A stretch of DNA of 64,000 bases from Tretioscincus oriximinensis. Taxonomy: Eukaryota; Chordata; Lepidosauria; Squamata; Gymnophthalmidae. The notes beneath the pieces were generated by a model, which made no database searches, was not told the origin of the DNA, and saw only the letters and a program-made list of their open reading frames with translations. Below, in pieces: positions 48,480 to 60,486 of the stretch. How positions within the stretch are numbered: the first letter of the stretch is position 1; every line of letters begins with the position of its first letter. The translations under genes were made by a program, and so were the position numbers. The stretch spans positions 564,754 through 628,753 of the forward strand of contig JAJVDF010000658.1 of the NCBI GenBank assembly GCA_022410635.1, written 5' to 3'.

Positions 48480-49080
48480 CCACAAATTAAACTGTCAAAT
48501 TTTGCCCAGGATGCACCATTACAGTATTATCTGGGCTTGAAGTTACAAGAATTCCTCTTCCTTTTTTCCCTTTTTTNNGGGGGGGAAATCTGTTTACACA
48601 ATGCAAGGCTATTCCAGGTGCAAGGAGCAGTTGAAAGGCCCAATTAAATACTCATTGCTGGTATTGTAGGCTTTTCTAAACCATAGCTGTGTTATGGGGT
48701 TTCCATTCCTAATTACAATATTTGACAATTGCAGGTTACGGAGCCTTTAAAACAGTTTTACAAGCAAATTTCAGTCCTCGTGAAAACACACGCGCACACA
48801 TAAAACCGGGAATGAGGTGCTTCTAATGCAGGCAAGGCAGAGTGAATTCAGATCGGGGGGACGGGAACTTCACGAGGGCCCTGTGGTCCCAGTGGACCCC
48901 TGTACCAATTTGCAACACTTTCTGGTAATCTCGAATACCTGGTATTCCTTTATCATACAAAAGGTTCCCAGATAAAGTCAGGGACAGAAGTTTATAGCTT
49001 CAGTGGATCTGGAAGAGAGGAGCTTGCACCTGGTGTAACTTCTCATGCCTGCTGCACCTGGTGTTGGGATAAATCACTTT
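48480..49080. other. Repeat-poor island, possible conserved non-coding sequence
   Basis: About 600 bp without recognised repeats; includes cctaattacaatatttgac and ttttacaagcaaatttcag. Confidence 0.3.
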
Positions 49081-49083
49081 GTA

Positions 49084-49267
49084 GGCTGACCAGANGACCC
49101 CTTATTTGGGGAGGGGGTGAAAACCCGGTTTTGGGGTGCCTCCCATTTTTGCTGAGGAAAAACCTTTTCAAAAAATTATTTTATCCTCAGCAAAAACCGG
49201 GAGGCATCCCAAAACTGGGTTTTCAACCAACCAACCCCCCCCCCCCAAAGGGGTCATCTGGTCAGCC
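49084..49267. mobile_element. TA-flanked foldback element, copy 2 (184 bp)
   Basis: ggctgaccagangacccctt at the left, aaggggtcatctggtcagcc at the right, flanked by TA at 49082-49083 and 49268-49269. The inner arms match copy 1. Confidence 0.88.
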
Positions 49268-49274
49268 TACCTTT

Positions 49275-50110
49275 GGGCAGCCTTGAAAGTTATGTACTTC
49301 AATCCTGGATTTAATCTGGCAACCCTAACCCAAGNGATCTTCTACGAAATCATTTCTGTCCCCTATTTTTCTCCAATTATCTCTTAACACTGGAATACAG
49401 GCATGTTTTCCTCCTCTGCCATTGTGTACATGTCGTTATTTAAGCATCTTACAAGCTCTGGTAGCTATTTAATTAATATAAGAATTTTGTATGACAGAGG
49501 TTTATCTGCATGCTTATGTTTTCTCTCCAGCACAACAGAGNCCAAAGAAGCGGGAGTGAAATCCCAGATGGCCACAGGGAATTGCTCTGCTCCTAGCTGC
49601 TGTTTTGTGTTAATGGATATATTTGGGCGTTTATTACATTCAGAGAACACCAGAAAGAATGGGAGCCTAGAACGGCCTTGTTTGGCACTATCATAATTAG
49701 TGTATGTTATAGTTTGTTAGAGGTTGGGAGGCCAGTTTGGACAGACTTATTTATTATGGGTTGGGGGGGGGGGTTACCACTTTATGATATTTGAGTGACA
49801 AACCACTAACTATATGTATACAATTTCATTACTCTTGAACTATCACATTTTGGCATTTAGACTCTTGAGTTATTAGCTGTACCAAAAAACTCTTATCCTT
49901 GTCAGGTTCCCTTTTTCTCCCAACATCTCCCATTGGTTTTCCAAATCTGGTGAGTTTTCCCTGAATTCCAGGAAATAGCAGAAGGTTATATTGATATTTA
50001 AAGAACTACACTGACGACTAAATAAATAAAATACATTAAGTAAATACTTAAATACATTAAGCAAATACATAAATATGGATCCCAAACAATTAATCCAATT
50101 AATTAGTCTG
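49275..50110. other. AT-rich stretch, nothing recognised
   Basis: 49400-49750 is repeat-poor with homeodomain-type tatttaattaatataag and cataattagtg. The remainder is AT-rich without clear identity. Confidence 0.3.
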
Positions 50111-50139
50111 TTAAGGGAAGGGGCACCCCTTGCTGGGAG

Positions 50140-50345
50140 GAAAGTTGGGTCTTATACCCCCCTTTTCTCAACTTTTCTGTTCTTCTCTTCACAACAGACA
50201 CCTTGTGAAGTAGGTGGGGCTGGGAGAGCTCTGAAGAACTGACTAGCCCAAGGTCATCCAGCTGGCTTCACGAAGGAGTGCATTCTCAAATCACTACGAG
50301 ATCACAGTCTGACACTTTAACTACTACACCAGACTGGGTCTCTCT
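50140..50345 (-). repeat. CORE-type SINE, family 2
   Basis: aaagttgggtcttatacccc, cttcacaacagacaccttgt and ctttaactactacaccagac. Confidence 0.85.
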
Positions 50346-51161
50346 AGCATATTGCATCCCCACTGGATGCAGCCTACTAGGGCCAGCCTAGACAGTCAAA
50401 ATGGCTGCCTCTCTCAGGATACCTGTTCTAACACAGGGGTATGTAGAAAGGTATATTCCTCTTCGTCCANGTTTAACAGAGTGGGCCATCAGTGCTACTG
50501 AAATGGGCTCCCCTGCAGTTCTGAGGGCGAGAACGTTAATTGCTAGACATTGAAAGACCCAGAAACTGCTCAGTATGGAACCTACTCTGAACAGTCCTCC
50601 ATGTTCTGGAACAATGGGGGTGATCCTGCAATCGAAACCAAAGCAGCATGATCTGCTTCTGATGGGGCGAACCAGCCAAGGTAAGATTTAGTTCTACATT
50701 TCTGGATAAATATTTCAACATCCCCACCCCTTTAAAGGAGCTAAAGTCTGATCACATCTGGAGGGCCATAAATTTCCACCCTCTTTGGATTTTGCTGGGT
50801 GGGCTCCCAAAAATGCGCAGCTGAGCACAACACGTAAGGTTTGCAGCCCAATACATGAAGTGAATCTTTAGAACTTCCCACACGAGCAGCTGCAAGACGC
50901 ATGTGAAATTTTGAGTGTGGGTTGACCGTATCACCTTTGCATTCTCCCCCCCCCCCCCGGGACACTTCTTCTGAGTAGACTGAAACACACACAAACACAC
51001 ACACGTCCTCCTTCTCCCGCCAGTTGCATCAAGATAAAATGGACTGCCGTAATGCAACGGGCTAACTCTACATGTATCATAAACTGCAGCTCAACACTGT
51101 TCATTTAGCATACAATGAGTTAACAGATAATAGCAAACTTTACCTGGCCTTTGACTGAAGC

Positions 51162-51555
51162 AGACTGACCAGATTTTCTGAGGCCCAAACTGGGGTAATT
51201 AATATTCATGGTAATTTGCATATTTGTGAATCACCCACCAACACGCATTGCCCTCCGAAATTCCCGCCCCCCCAAATCTGTCAAGCGTTGAAAAGTGTGC
51301 GAGAATTTTTGGAGTGCACCAGAAATTTTGAATTTTTTAATAAAAATTTTACTGAGGGGAGGGTGCCTTCAGGAGCTGGCCCCAGATGTCAGAGCCCTCT
51401 AGTGGTGGTGCAATATTGTTTTTTAAAAAGATATTCAATTTTTTTTTTAATTTTCCTCAGAAAAACCCGGGGAAATCCCCTCCCCCAGAGGGGGGGGGGG
51501 GTAGGCATCCCAAAACCGGGGTTCCCCCCAAAAAGGGGTAATCTGGTTAGCCCAG
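51162..51555. mobile_element. TA-flanked foldback family, copy 3 (divergent, about 390 bp)
   Basis: Starts gactgaccagattttctgag and ends aaaaggggtaatctggttag, with inner actgaggggagggtgccttc and ttttcctcagaaaaacccgg. Larger than copies 1 and 2. Confidence 0.65.
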
Positions 51556-51850
51556 CTGAATAAATGTCATCTTTGTCCCAAAACCGGGGTTCCCCCCCAA
51601 AAGGGGTAATCTGGTCAGCCTAGCTGAATAAATGTCATCTTTGACCCAAAACCGGGGTTCCCCCCCAAAAAGGGGTAATCTGGTCAGCGTAGCTGAATAC
51701 ATGTCATCTTTGTCCCAAAATCGGGGTTCCCCCCCAAAAAGGGGTAATCTGGTCAGCCTAGCTGAATAAATGTCATCTTTGTCCCAAAACCGGGGTTCCC
51801 CCCCAAAAAGGGGTAATCTGGTCAGCCTAGCTGAATAAATGTCATCTTTG
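51509..51850 (+). repeat. 68-69 bp tandem array built from a foldback-element end
   Basis: About five units; gtcatctttg recurs at 51566, 51634, 51703, 51772 and 51841. Each unit joins the terminal ggggtaatctggtcagcc of the element with the flank tagctgaataaatgtcatct. Confidence 0.95.
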
Positions 51851-51899
51851 TCCTCACATTTAGATATTGTCTTATACTGCTTTTAATTTGTTANTTTTT

Positions 51900-51995
51900 T
51901 ATTAATGTTTTACTGATGGCCACCTTAAACCTTCAGAGATAGGGCAGGTTATCAGTGTAAATAAATAACTAAATCAAATAAATAAATAAATAAAC
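51900..51995 (+). repeat. L2-type LINE 3' end
   Basis: ggccaccttaaaccttcaga, then gatagggcagg and (AAATA)n. Confidence 0.7.
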
Positions 51996-52479
51996 TGGCA
52001 GCTTTCCCTTTGGAGTTTCCTGCTCCACCATTTGCACTGGATTTTTGCTGGAGAGGAAGGGTGTGTGAAAAGGAAGTTAATTACTATTTGGAACTCTACC
52101 ACATTATTCATGTACTAATTGCACTTTGTGGTTTCTTTTTCTTTTATTATTATTGTTTTTGCTGCTCCAAAGAGTGGGTATGACTTATACATGGATTACA
52201 TCACTTACATAAACTGCGCCTGGGATGCAAACAACAATGCGGTCAGTTGTACCNGCTGGCAAGGATCCTGCGAGTAAACAGGGAACCGGAAGCATTTGCG
52301 AGCCTGGGTGCGACCGGCCCACCCACCCCAAAGGTGACATCAGCTTCCTCTAGACCTGGCGGCTTGAAGAAAATGACAGGGCTAATCTTGAATACCATTT
52401 TCCCACTGAAATCCACAGAGCAACACTTTTTCCTTGTCCTCCCAGGAGATGCCTGGGACCCACCTACACTTAGGTTTTC

Positions 52480-52700
52480 ACTTCCAGAAGAGGGGATAGT
52501 AGCTAGCAGATTGGGCAGCATTAAGATAGGAATAGAATTATGGAAGCCAAGCACAGCAGTGGCTCCTAGGATGGCTCTATTGATCTTGCCTCTGGGATGG
52601 AGCAACAGCAGGATTCCTGAAAAACTATTTACAGGAAGTGGAGAACAAGTGAAGGCTAAGCCTTCTCCTTCTGCTTGAGACGCCCAGGGGCCTTTGGGGA
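52480..52700 (+). repeat. CR1 LINE 3' end, diverged
   Basis: cttccagaagaggggatagt, ctcctaggatggctctattg and ctgggatggagcaacagcag. Confidence 0.8.
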
Positions 52701-52904
52701 AAGAGGTGTGTCTTCAAAGATTTTCTAAATGAATATAGAGGTGATGACTGATGCACCACAAGCAAGAGGCTATTCCAGTCTGGAGGCCACCACAGAGAAT
52801 GCATCCATCCCTAAGATACCTAGTCACTTGGAGAGAAGGAATCCATCACCAAGGCATTCAGCCATTTTTGTTCCACATTATCTAACCCAGACAAATAGGT
52901 TTTT

Positions 52905-53057
52905 TTTCTCAAAGCGGCTTCCATAACCTTCTGTTCTTCTCTTCACAACAGGCCCATTGTGAAGTAGGTGGGGTTGAAAGAGCTCTGAAGAATTGGGAGG
53001 AGCCCAAGAGGACCCAGGTGGCTTTGTGGAGGATTACAAGATCAAACTGAAAGATTT
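52905..53057 (-). repeat. CORE-type SINE, family 2, head-truncated
   Basis: ctcaaagcggcttccataac, cttcacaacaggcccattgt and gaggacccaggtggctttg, stopping at a purine array. Confidence 0.8.
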
Positions 53058-53300
53058 CCAGAGTAGGAGGAGGAGGAAGAGGAGGAGAAGAATGATGATA
53101 ATGATGATGATAATAATAATAATAATGAGAAGAAGAGGAACGAGAAGAAGAAGAGGAACGAGAAAATGAAGAGGAATGAGAAGAAGAGGGACGAGAAGAA
53201 GAAGAGGAATGAGAAGAAGAGGAATGAGATGAAGAAGAGGAACGAGAAGAAGAGGAACGATGAGGAGGAGGAGGAGGAGGAGGAGGAGAAGAAGAAGAAG

Positions 53301-53331
<31 letters not shown>

Positions 53332-53332
53332 G
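53058..53332 (+). repeat. (GAA)n/(GAG)n/(GAC)n purine array between two SINEs
   Basis: About 275 bp of imperfect GAA, GAG and GAT units, ending in a pure (GAA)n run that is also the tail of the next SINE. Confidence 0.95.
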
Positions 53333-53560
53333 GGTTTTTCTCACCCACAGGGACTCAGCGCGACTAAACAAGCTATTTTTCGTCCAAAGGCTTACATGCC
53401 AGAGGTTTACATGTCATCTATTCAATTGCTCCCTTTTGAACAGCTACGTTGGCTGAAGCTACGGTCAGTAGCTCACTCCACTCCCATGGCAGATACTGAG
53501 TCTTGAACGCCAGCCTCTCTGTTGAAAGGCCTGTTCTTAACCTCTGCATCCCTATGCTAT
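53325..53560 (-). repeat. tRNA-derived SINE, family 3
   Basis: Tail (GAA)n, then tttcgtccaaaggcttacat, gaacagctacgttggctgaa and a head end gttcttaacctctgcatccc. Confidence 0.75.
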
Positions 53561-54109
53561 CATAGCGTCTGACACTCTGACACTAGACCCTGGGTATAGA
53601 CCCTGTTCACACTCATTGCTACGTACTGTTCTTTCCACGCCATTCATAGCAAACCTTGACAACTGTCCTTCAGGGTTAGATATATGGCATCAATAAGACT
53701 CCATAATTTCATCTTGCTCGCCTTACTAACTCCCTGCTCCACTTCAGAATCGATTTGAACCATTTTTCAAGGTTGAGGAAATGTTATTTATTGATTTAAC
53801 AACATATACTTCCCTCTATTTTTCTCACGTTCAGTTCCCAGGGACGCAAGGCGGCATCTTTTGTTTCAAGGTAGTTTAGTACCAAAGGCCACTTATTTGC
53901 CTGATAACAACGCGCCTCCGGATAGGGGAATTTATTTAAGATTAACACTATGCTTCTTTGTGCACCTGGACACACATACAGGCCTTGAATGAATGAACTT
54001 GAATTTATTGTGCCGTACAGCAAGAAGTGCGGTGAAAAATCTGCCCTTCTGGTAACTGGTCTCAGAATCAGGAAGCGAAAACGGAGTGGCTCTGAAATTT
54101 GATGTGCTC

Positions 54110-54850
54110 TAGATATTTTTATATATATAATTCTATTTTTTTAATATATTTTCTTCCCCTCCCTCCTCCCTCCAAGGGTAACAATATTCAATTTTGTACC
54201 TATATTACAGAGAAGCTTAAGCTGACTTTCAATTTTTGATTTTCACTCCTAAATTTATTTTCTGGATACGTTTTTAGTAAACACTATTTTTGTTTACACA
54301 TCCAAATCATTTCTATATTATTCATTATTAATATGCAATTTGCTATCTCTACTGTTAGCATATTTACTATAGAATTATACCATTTTCCAGTCATCCATTT
54401 GGTCCTATCTTTCCAACCTCATACCAATCATATTTGTTCATAGGCTATCAATTTGTCCATTATCCATATTGATTGGAGAACAAGTCCGCATGCATTATGA
54501 CCATTTTATCCATTACAACAATCTGTATATTTAATATATTATTTGTTTCTTCTTGGATGTTTTCCCAATATTCCCTTACAATTTCATATTGCCTCTTTGC
54601 TGGCACCCATGCCAGCCTAAGCCATTTATATATGGGGGGAAATGTGGTAACTGTGCCGAGGTCCTCTACTATTTATGTATAATCTTTCTTCTAGTTTCTT
54701 TTAGACTATTATATTTTTCCCTCCTAATATTCCTAATTTCANTTTTTATTTCTTCCCTNTCTATCCTCATATATAATTCTTCTATCATTTCCTCCTCTAC
54801 TGTATTAAGTTGTATATCTAACACTCATTTTCTCTCTCCTTTTAAATAAG
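54110..54850 (-). repeat. L1-like LINE fragment (ORF2 3' part and 3' end)
   Basis: The longest of the three AT-rich minus-strand copies (see 1-660 and 2990-3235). Confidence 0.6.
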
Positions 54851-54859
54851 TGCTGTAGA

Positions 54860-55540
54860 TTTTATCATTTTTATTGTCTTACTTTAACAGTTACTTGCAC
54901 GTGCGTCTTGTTGATGATCTCAAGGTCAAAAAACAAGAAAAGGTCAGGCGACATTCATGTGGCCGTTTGCTTTGACGTTTATTTTGACATTTTATATTTT
55001 ATGAGCTTTCTCTATTTGCCCCAGAGTGGTGCAGGCAGGGTGCCTGACGTAATCAACAATAAACTGCCAGATTCCTGCTTCTCTGCATCCTGGCAGAATT
55101 TCTGTTTCCTTTGTTATGATTTTAAGTTGTATTTCTGCCTGCTTTTCTATGAGTTTTTCTCATGATGACAAGGGCTTGTTAAAAAAGCTTGGATGCCCAG
55201 CAGAAGCTGGCAGTAGCAACAGCCCAAATATGAAAAATATGAAACGAAGGTATTGTTGTGCTGGTGGAATAGTCTACGCTTTATCCAAAAATTCACCCAC
55301 GTACGGCATACGAATTTTCATGCATCAATGCTTGAGAAGAATTACCCACTCATTTCCTGTTTGGTGATATTACTTCCAGCCCCTGCCTCTGGAAAGGGCA
55401 GCCGGGGGTGGTGGTCGTCGTGGAATTACAAATTATGTCACTTCCTGTCCTGCCCAGGAAGTGATGCCATCAAAGATCTTATGCACAAAGAGGAACAATA
55501 AAAAATTGGCACTATGCCCTTATAAAAATATGTAAAAAAG
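54860..55540. other. Repeat-poor stretch, possible regulatory sequence
   Basis: Contains nuclear-receptor-like half sites (tcaaggtca, aaaggtcag) at about 54925-54950 and an inverted cacttcctg..caggaagtg near 55438-55465. No coding identity. Confidence 0.3.
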
Positions 55541-55556
55541 CAGGGTTGGGAGTGGG

Positions 55557-55775
55557 GTTTGCTGAATTATTAAAGCATCTTTATACAGATAACACAGCTA
55601 CAATAAGAGTAAATGGAAGATCTACAATAAAAATTCAGAAGTTCTAGCAAATGAAATTAGATCCACACCTCAAATTATAGGATATGCTATAGGTTCACAA
55701 AAAATTAATATAAATCTTTATGCAGACGATGCTATGATGCTTACATCCAATCCTGCACATGCACAAGATTTAAGG
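55557..55775 (+). repeat. L1/Tx1-like reverse-transcriptase fragment
   Basis: The plus frame gives IKHLYTDNTATIRVNGR, then after an internal loss GYAIGSQKININLYADDAMM and LTSNPAHAQDL. YADD is the polymerase active-site motif. The GTRQGCPLSP-type block normally between the two halves is absent, so it is a deleted fossil. Confidence 0.75.
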
Positions 55776-55789
55776 GTCGGGGTGCAAAA

Positions 55790-56690
55790 TTGCCCCCTCC
55801 ATACTCCCAGCATTGTGTCTTCTGCCTAGTTTGCATGGGGTCGTGTTCATCAGCGAAGCTAGGCTCTTGTGGGCCCACNACAGATAATGAAGGGTCCCCC
55901 TCCTGCTCGGTCTTCTTACCTTTTCTTAAAGTTCTTCAGCACTGTGCAGCTGGGTNTCTGACATAATTACTTCACTGCANACCAACAAACAATTCCAATG
56001 ATCACTGATTACTGTCACCCGGCGCAGTATTTAGCACTAGAAACCTAGCTGCACGGNCCTGAAGAGCTTAAAAGCAAGGTAAGAAAACCAGTTGGGAGGG
56101 AGGACCCAGGCNCACCAGGCCCCCCCTCTAACGGCCAAACCTTTTGGGCCCTGGGGCGGGCCCCCAATTGACCTATAAATAGCTAGGCCCCTGCCCCACG
56201 GACTACAGATCCCAGTCTGCACCACAGCTAGCCCTGGGAGCGAAGCCTCTTCATTGACTAGCCCAGATACTTCAAAGTTAAGGTAGAAAAAATTATAAAC
56301 GCTGCAATTAAAGAGAGTCCAAATTTTAATTTAAATGAGCCCCAGCCTGGTGGAGATCTTTTATTTGAATTGCATATTAACTATATCCNTGCTTGCCTAT
56401 TTCTAAGCGCAACCTTCTTTGTAACCATGCAGGCCTATGACCGCTGAATAAATATTCGATTCTGTTCCAATGAAATAAATAAACCAGCTATCCAAGGAAA
56501 TCCAGAAAGTTTGTCCTATCCCTTGTCTCTCTGCAGCTGGCCTTTGATTCCTCTTATTAGGAAATGTCTCGTGGCCATTAAGAGCTAATAACTACTAATA
56601 GCCCTGATTTCCATGAATCAGCCCAAATATTGTCCCCCAAACCCATCCAAGCTATCGTATTTTAAAACAGCAAAGTTGCACCCAGAATTT
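55790..56690. other. Stretch with many Ns, nothing recognised
   Basis: A GC-rich block at 56080-56220 and AT-rich flanks; no identity recognised. Confidence 0.3.
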
Positions 56691-56694
56691 TTAT

Positions 56695-56900
56695 TTATTT
56701 GATTATATTGATATTCTGCCCCATACGTGAATGTGAGCACTTATTTAAAAATAATGAGGGTTATTTCAGCCAAAGGTGAGATTGGAGAAATGTATCTTCA
56801 AAGATTTTCTGTACTATGGGGGTTGGTGGGTATTCCATGGCCTGGGGGTCTGCCCTAAAAGGGCCCTGTCCTGGGTCCTCATCCCATTTGTGATGTTACA
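56695..56900 (-). repeat. L2-type LINE 3' end, old
   Basis: atattctgccccatacgtga, then ggttatttcagccaaagg and ttccatggcctgggggtct, the L2 3' UTR order. Confidence 0.65.
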
Positions 56901-57026
56901 AAAGGAGAACTTCCACTGGGAACTTAAGGCATGCGCAGGTCAATATGGGAGCAGCTGTTCCTAAGATTTCTGGGGTCCATTATAATTGGATATCTGTACA
57001 TATGATCAAACACGGATCAAGGAGGC

Positions 57027-57344
57027 CAACATTCCGAGGTATAATGACCAATGACAGAACTCCTTNACAGAACTTTGGCAGCTTCCANAAAGGAAAGACG
57101 ATAAGAAGGAAGGAAGATAGGAAGGAAGGAAAGGACGAATATAAGAAGGGATGTAAGAATGAAGGGAAGGNAGGAGAATAAGGAAGAAGGAAAAGAAATC
57201 AAAGAAAGAACGAATGAAGAAGTTGCAAGTGAAAGAGGGATGGGAGGGGGGAAGGGAGTGGGTGGAGCCATAGATGGGAGGAAGGGGGAGGAAGAGCTAG
57301 AGCCCATTGTTTTTTTCTGTAATGCAANGGACTCATTTTGCTAG
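57027..57344 (+). mobile_element. Helitron-like repeat, copy 3
   Basis: caacattccgaggtataatg start, one gaactttggcagcttcca unit, a purine tract, then ggatgggaggggggaaggga and ggtggagccatagatgg. The end hairpin agcccattg / caanggact is followed by cattttgCTAG and T. Confidence 0.65.
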
Positions 57345-57351
57345 TTCAAGA

Positions 57352-57455
57352 ATAAAGCATAAGATATTCCAAAGTAAAGCAGTCCAGACGGAGCTTTATT
57401 CTGGAATATCCAAATGCAGTAGAACTAAGCGATGTCTGTATGCAGCATTGGTGTT
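57352..57455. repeat. 'ttattctggRatatcc' repeat copy
   Basis: gatattccaaagtaaagc and gctttattctggaatatcc form an inverted pair; agcgatgtctgtatgcagc follows. Related to 14190-14290 and 25175-25245. Confidence 0.55.
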
Positions 57456-57459
57456 GCGT

Positions 57460-58660
57460 GGAAAAACAAACATCTTCTCTGTCTTGATTTACCAGGACTC
57501 AATGAGAAGAAAACACCTCCCATTCTGGGCCGTTAATGTCTGGTGGTATGCAGATTTCAAGGCTGTTTGTGCTTGAATAATACACATTTTCCATTTGTGG
57601 AGCTAAATTTGAGCAAATAACAGGGAGCACAGATGGAAGACTCCTCTATATGCCTCTGCTTTTTCATCAAATAAATCACGTTCTTCTGTCTCCAAGGCAG
57701 CTGGCTAGCAATCTGCCTTTCTGAAGAGCAACACATAGGTGCAAAAAAAGAACTAAAATATGGCTTCAGAACTCACTGGGATACGTACTTCCAAGTAAAC
57801 ACAGGCTGAAAGACTGCAAGAAGGGNCCAGAAGTATATTTACTTGGGAGTAACACCCCTTGACCCTCTCCAANCGACAGTTAAAACAGTGGGGGGTGGAA
57901 GTGGGGGTTGAACATGTGAANAGAAGAAGGGAGAACAGGTTTTATCATGGATGAAGAGAAAGAAATGCTTTTTTTCCTCCATCAAATATACCAGGACGTG
58001 GGGTCACTCCCAACAGTCAACATCCCGCACTGTATTAATTCACAGAATACAGCATTGCAGAATATGATGGTGGCTACTTATCTAGGTACCTTGAAAAGGG
58101 GACCAGGGCAGCAAAAATCACAGCGGTCATTTCAACAGCTGTTTGTGATGGCTGCTGACGATGTCATCCTGTGAACACCAGATCCAAGGAAGAAAGAATC
58201 GATCTATTCTGGTCGGGGTTTAGGACTAGCCCTATGCAGGGGGTGTCCTGTGTTTTCCCAAAAATTAAGACCTGGCAGGATTTTTCAGGATTTTTGAGGG
58301 TGCTTGAAATGCAAGTCCTACTCCACAAATAAGCTCTAGGAATAGTTCACCAAAAAGCCAATTTACATCACATCCAGACAGCCATACAAAACAAGACAAA
58401 AGAGGGGGAGGAGGGTGGAACAGTGGTAGGGGGGAGGGAGGGAAAGGGAGAAAAGTAGAAAAGAAAGAAGGAAGGATTAAAATTTCAGTTTTGTTTGTTT
58501 TGTCGTTCAAGAATAATGTTGTTCATGGACGAATAAGGCATCCCCTGAAAACACACCTTTTGAAGCAAAAATTAATACAAAACCCTGTCTTATTTAGGGG
58601 GAAACACGTTAACTTAGTGGGGGAGAAATCTGCCTGAAAAACAGGTGATTTTGCTGAACT
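57460..58660. other. Stretch with no recognised feature
   Basis: No recognisable repeat or coding sequence apart from a purine-rich patch near 58395-58475. Confidence 0.35.
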
Positions 58661-58669
58661 GAACTGATT

Positions 58670-58815
58670 CGATCCTAGAGATGGATGGAGCCTCCGGGGT
58701 CATGGGGTCCAACTCCCTGCTCAGGGCAGGACTCACTCAACCATCCCAGACTACAGCTGGATGCTCAAGTTCTGTTTGAAGACTTCCAGCAAAGGAGAAC
58801 TCACCACCTCCCTGG
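58670..58815 (-). repeat. Canonical CR1 3' end
   Basis: atggggtccaactccctgct, aaccatcccagactacagct and ggagaactcaccacctccct. Confidence 0.87.
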
Positions 58816-59044
58816 ATGCTGGCAATGGCTAACAGCTTGTGTATCTTTGCCCCAAAACCTGCATAGAGAGATCTGCCCCTGGAATCTGGGTGGAATTGGA
58901 CTGTAGCTCAATGTTAAGCAGGGAGTTACAAGTTCAATCCCCGGGCTCTACTGGATGCAGGCAATGGAAAACCTATTCTGTAGTTTTGCCACGAAAACTG
59001 GCATGACCATGGCATTTGAAAGGTTGCACTTCAGAGCACGTGGC

Positions 59045-59345
59045 TAGGTTTTATTTATTTTATTTATTTCCATTTCGATGTGGCATTATACCTGAAGGTT
59101 TCAGGGCAGCTAACAACAAAAGACAAATTAACATATTAAAACAACAATATCTAAAAGCAAGAAAGGGAGAGCAGATTTTTTAGGAGAATCGCAGGTTCAA
59201 GAGCTGCATCTTCAAGCATTTTCTGACTGTATCAACAGGGATATTGACTGACCACGCCCTCAAGGGGGAGTCTGCTCCATAGTCTGGGGGCTGCCAAAGA
59301 GAAAGCCCTATCCCGCATTCCCACCCTTGTTGCCACTGAGCAGGG
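59045..59345 (-). repeat. L2-type LINE 3' end
   Basis: atacctgaaggtttcagggc at the end, then ttcaagagctgcatcttcaa and ctccatagtctgggggctgc, the undisrupted version of the sequence into which the hAT-like element at 29024 inserted. Confidence 0.85.
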
Positions 59346-59559
59346 AGGTGCTACAATCAGCATCCTCTGCAAATTTTAAGGAAACATGGGCAGGCTGCTG
59401 GTTCAATCCCCAGTCTCTAGAAGTAAGCAGAGAAAACCAGTTCTGTATCTCTGCCAATAAAACGGGGTATCAAGCAGTGAACCAAGAACTGACTGACTCG
59501 GTGGTGCCCATTGAATAACCAAGGCAGAACCCCATGTTTGCAACCCATGATGCTGCCCC

Positions 59560-60140
59560 ACACAAAACATTTTAGCACTCCGATATCAATCAACCAAAGA
59601 GCAAATTTTAACTTAGAAGGCCCTAAATACTTGGGCCCTAAATATCTATGGGAAGGCCTTCTCCCATATCCACCTGCCCATGTCTTAAGATATGCAGAGG
59701 TTAGTGTCGTCGTCCCCCATCCAACCCCATTGTAGCACCCCTTTTAACAGCAAACGGAGTGGAAACCTGGGGCAGGGCCTTCTCGGTGGTTGCCCCCAGT
59801 ATATGGGATAGTCTCCCCCTCGAGGTGCACCAGTCACTATCATCGTATTCTTTTAGAAGATAAGAACATAAGAGGAGCCCCGCTGAATCGGGCTGGAGCC
59901 CATCTACTCCAGCATTCTGTCTCACACAGTGGCCCACCAATTGCACCTGGGTAGTCTGGAACAGAAGAAGCCAAGATCTTTGAAGACTGGCCTTTGTTTG
60001 AAGAAATGCCGCTTTCCTCCTCACCTTCAGATACTGTTTCGATATAGTTTTAATGGCAATTTTGTATTGTTGTTTAAATTGTTGGCTGCCCTTAGACTTC
60101 CAGGTATAAATACAAATAAAATAAAACAAATTAATAAATA
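59560..60140 (+). repeat. L2-type LINE C-terminus and 3' end, split by a CR1
   Basis: The plus frame reads GRAFSVVAPSIWDSLPLEVH, diagnostic of L2-clade ORFs. It resumes after the CR1 as LKTGLCLKKC and ends at ggctgcccttagacttccag plus (AAATA)n. Confidence 0.85.
59861..59985 (-). mobile_element. CR1 3' end nested in L2
   Basis: aagaacataagaggagcccc, cagcattctgtctcacacag and accaattgcacctgggtagt. Confidence 0.88.
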
Positions 60141-60144
60141 TTTA

Positions 60145-60485
60145 TGAGAAATGGCAGTTGAGTTAAAAAGGCGGTGTCCCTTAAACAGTCCAATTAGGAT
60201 GTGTTAACAAAAGGGCCATTTTGCAACCTTGCAGCAACATAGATGATTTTGAAGGAAGGATAAATGTCCACGTCTCCCCCAAACTGTACTGATTAATATG
60301 TTTCAGTCACTGGAGAGGGAATAGGAAAATGGAATTCTACACACACTGGTTTACACACACCCCTATCCAGAAGTCAAGTTGCTTCTTGCCAAAACGATCT
60401 TGGTTCCTGCATGTTTTGCACAAAAAGAATTCAGTTACCTCTTTAATCTCACGGTGTCTTCCCAGAATATTTTATACGTACATAT
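60145..60485. other. Stretch with no recognised feature
   Basis: AT-rich; nothing recognised. Confidence 0.35.
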
Positions 60486-60486
60486 A

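Noticed and set aside
51509..51850. Regular repeats with similar spacing, CRISPR-like at first glance
   Set aside because: The units are contiguous 68-69 bp tandem copies with no unique spacers, in a vertebrate genome.
53034..53371. Leu/Phe-rich frames of about 105 codons on the minus strand
   Set aside because: Translations of the GAA/GAG array.
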